Below are positions 22,673 through 23,971 of a stretch of DNA of 23,971 bases, one piece after another. The DNA lies in contig DAOOIT010000079.1 of assembly GCA_035384565.1 (NCBI GenBank), positions 1-23,971 of the forward strand. Direction: 5' to 3'. How positions within the stretch are numbered: the stretch's first letter is position 1; every line of letters starts with the position of its first letter. A model generated the notes under the pieces. The model saw only the letters and a list, made by a program, of their open reading frames with translations, was not told the origin of the DNA and did no database searches. This DNA is from Planctomycetota bacterium (GTDB lineage Bacteria > Planctomycetota > PUPC01 > DSUN01). A program made the translations under genes and the position numbers.

Positions 22673-23863
22673 ATGATGCTGCCGCTTGTTTCTCTCGCCA
22701 CGATGCTCGCCCTCGGACCCTCCGCCGCGGAGCCCGACCAGGCCGCCGCCATCCGCCAGCACCGGATGGGCACGCTCGTCGTCCGCACCGCGCCGAACGC
22801 CGCGGTGAAGGTGACGCAGCTCCGCCACGAGTTCTGGTTCGGCACGGCCATCAATCACCGCGCGTTTCAGAACCTCGACAACCCCAGCCCCGACGCCGCC
22901 AGATACCTTGAAATCCTCAAGTCCCACTTCAACGCCGCCGTCCACGAGAACGAGATGAAGTGGTACTCCACCGAACGCAACGGCCCGGGTGTGCCCGACT
23001 ATGCGATGGCCGACCGCATGCTCGACTGGTGCGAGCGGAACGGCCTGGCGATGCGCGGCCACACGATCTTCTGGGGCATCGAGCAATACGTCCCGAAGTG
23101 GCAGAAGGACCTCGACGACGCCGCGCTCCGCAAGGCCATCGAGCGGCGCGCCAAGGAGGTCACCTCGCGCTACAAGGGCCGCATCGCCGAGTTCGACCTC
23201 AACAACGAGATGATGCACGGCGACTGGTATGCCAAGCGCCTCGGCCCGGGCATCGTGGCCGACATGTTCCGCTGGGCCAAGGAGGGCAACCCCGACGCCC
23301 GCCTCTACATCAACGACTACGGCGTCCTCCAATCGGGCGGCGAGGCCTACGCCAAGCACATCCAGGGCTTCCTCGACCGCGGCATCCCCGTGGGCGGCAT
23401 CGGCATCCAGGGCCACAGCGGCGCCCACATTGACCCCGCCAAGGTCAAGGCCACGCTCGACCGCCTCGCCGCCTTCAAGCTCCCCATCAAGATCACCGAG
23501 TTCGACATGAACACGAAGGACGAGCAGGCCAAGGCCCGCGGCCACGAGGCTCTCTACCGCACCTGCTTCGCCCACCCGGCCGTGGACGGCATCCTCATCT
23601 GGGGCTTCTGGCAGGGCTCCCACTGGCTGCCCGACGCCGCGCTCTGGAAGAAGGACTGGACGCCCACCCCCGCCGCCGAGGTCCATCGCCGCCTGGTCTA
23701 CGACGAGTGGTGGACGCGCTTCGAGGGCAAGGCCGACGCGGCCGGCCGCTGCGAGGTCCCCGCCTTCTTCGGCCGTCACCGCGTCGAGGCCGGGGGCAAG
23801 ACGGTCGAGGCCACCCTCCGCAAGGCCGAGGGCAAGGCGACGGTCCGAGTCGGAGCAGAATGA
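22673..23863 (+). CDS. GH10 endo-1,4-beta-xylanase, secreted
   Basis: This 396-aa protein has a short signal peptide (residues about 1-19, ending SAAEP). An N-terminal strand region follows (RMGTLVVRTAPNAAVKVTQLRHEFWFG) and then the GH10 TIM barrel. Catalytic residues are the acid/base Glu179 in FDLNNEMMHG and the nucleophile Glu276 in KITEFDMN. HENEMKWY, MRGHTIFWG and ILIWGFW are typical GH10 signatures. The enzyme cleaves internal xylan bonds in the periplasm or outside the cell. The last 60 residues (from about 340) form a small beta-rich tail. The ATG at 22673 is chosen because a Shine-Dalgarno-like GGGGGA lies upstream and residues before it in the longer frame do not fit the family. No xylose uptake or catabolic gene is adjacent. 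The two Gfo/Idh/MocA genes nearby could act on released sugars, but this is a guess. Confidence 0.95.
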   Translation: MMLPLVSLATMLALGPSAAEPDQAAAIRQHRMGTLVVRTAPNAAVKVTQLRHEFWFGTAINHRAFQNLDNPSPDAARYLEILKSHFNAAVHENEMKWYSTERNGPGVPDYAMADRMLDWCERNGLAMRGHTIFWGIEQYVPKWQKDLDDAALRKAIERRAKEVTSRYKGRIAEFDLNNEMMHGDWYAKRLGPGIVADMFRWAKEGNPDARLYINDYGVLQSGGEAYAKHIQGFLDRGIPVGGIGIQGHSGAHIDPAKVKATLDRLAAFKLPIKITEFDMNTKDEQAKARGHEALYRTCFAHPAVDGILIWGFWQGSHWLPDAALWKKDWTPTPAAEVHRRLVYDEWWTRFEGKADAAGRCEVPAFFGRHRVEAGGKTVEATLRKAEGKATVRVGAE

Positions 23864-23921
23864 CTCGAAGCGGCGGCCATGCGATGAGGGCGCTCACCGC
23901 AGAGGGGAACGCAACAGATGC

Positions 23922-23971
23922 CTAGGAGCCTGTCCGAGAATCCGCGTGAGGCTGCGACGCCGCCGATTCGG
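23922..23971 (+). repeat. Dispersed palindromic repeat, copy D (cut by window edge)
   Basis: CTAG (23922-23925) is followed by GAGCCTGTCCGAGAATCC, a one-base variant of the repeat end, then a diverged interior that keeps CTGCGACGCC and GATTC. It lies 59 bp after the xylanase stop codon, and the rest is beyond the window. Confidence 0.8.

Overview
This is a high-GC bacterial window that reads like a member of the PVC superphylum or a neighbouring lineage, most likely an uncultured planctomycete or Lentisphaera-type bacterium. That placement is an inference. It rests on two pseudopilin-like proteins ending in the H-X9-DG motif, two Gfo/Idh/MocA oxidoreductases (one with a twin-arginine signal), a secreted GH10 xylanase, and a diderm cell plan shown by kdsC and LptC/LptA-type LPS-export genes. 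Nearly all genes are identifiable housekeeping or envelope genes. No transposase, phage gene, tRNA, rRNA or CRISPR array was found.

Layout, left to right. Positions 1-53 hold the end of a dispersed palindromic repeat. Positions 50-1943 (minus) hold two tandem paralogous zinc-ribbon, single-pass membrane proteins behind a consensus sigma70 promoter. Positions 2450-5488 (plus) hold two H-X9-DG pseudopilin-like genes, the second translationally coupled to a Nif3-family metalloprotein. A 77-bp palindromic element (5485-5561) sits between that gene and the convergent run 10819-5558 (minus): glyS, kdsC, an LptC-LptA fusion, a Mth938-domain protein and an NtrC-type sigma54 activator. Positions 10893-11854 are gene-free and carry short repeats plus a 266-bp MITE-like element. 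Next (minus) come a secreted protein of unknown function, mnmE, a very large yidC and a class II aldolase, then a metallophosphoesterase with a Trm112-like protein. The right end has a Gfo/Idh/MocA dehydrogenase (plus), a Tat-exported paralogue and a GNAT acetyltransferase (minus), the GH10 xylanase (plus), and another copy of the dispersed repeat at the window edge.

Three points stand out. (1) A small non-coding inverted-repeat family with four copies here has CTAG or CTAT at every visible end. In one case it appears to have inserted into a CTAG that was the shared stop codon of two convergent genes, giving each gene its own stop. (2) YidC carries what looks like a CBM4/9-type jelly-roll domain inside its periplasmic region. 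(3) kdsC is followed by a single protein that appears to fuse LptC and LptA.

Promoters with E. coli-like TTGACA / TATAAT spacing can be read upstream of most transcription units. They decide several start codons, and many annotated starts here are shorter than the longest open frame. Domain and motif calls were made by eye from translations. No database search was possible.
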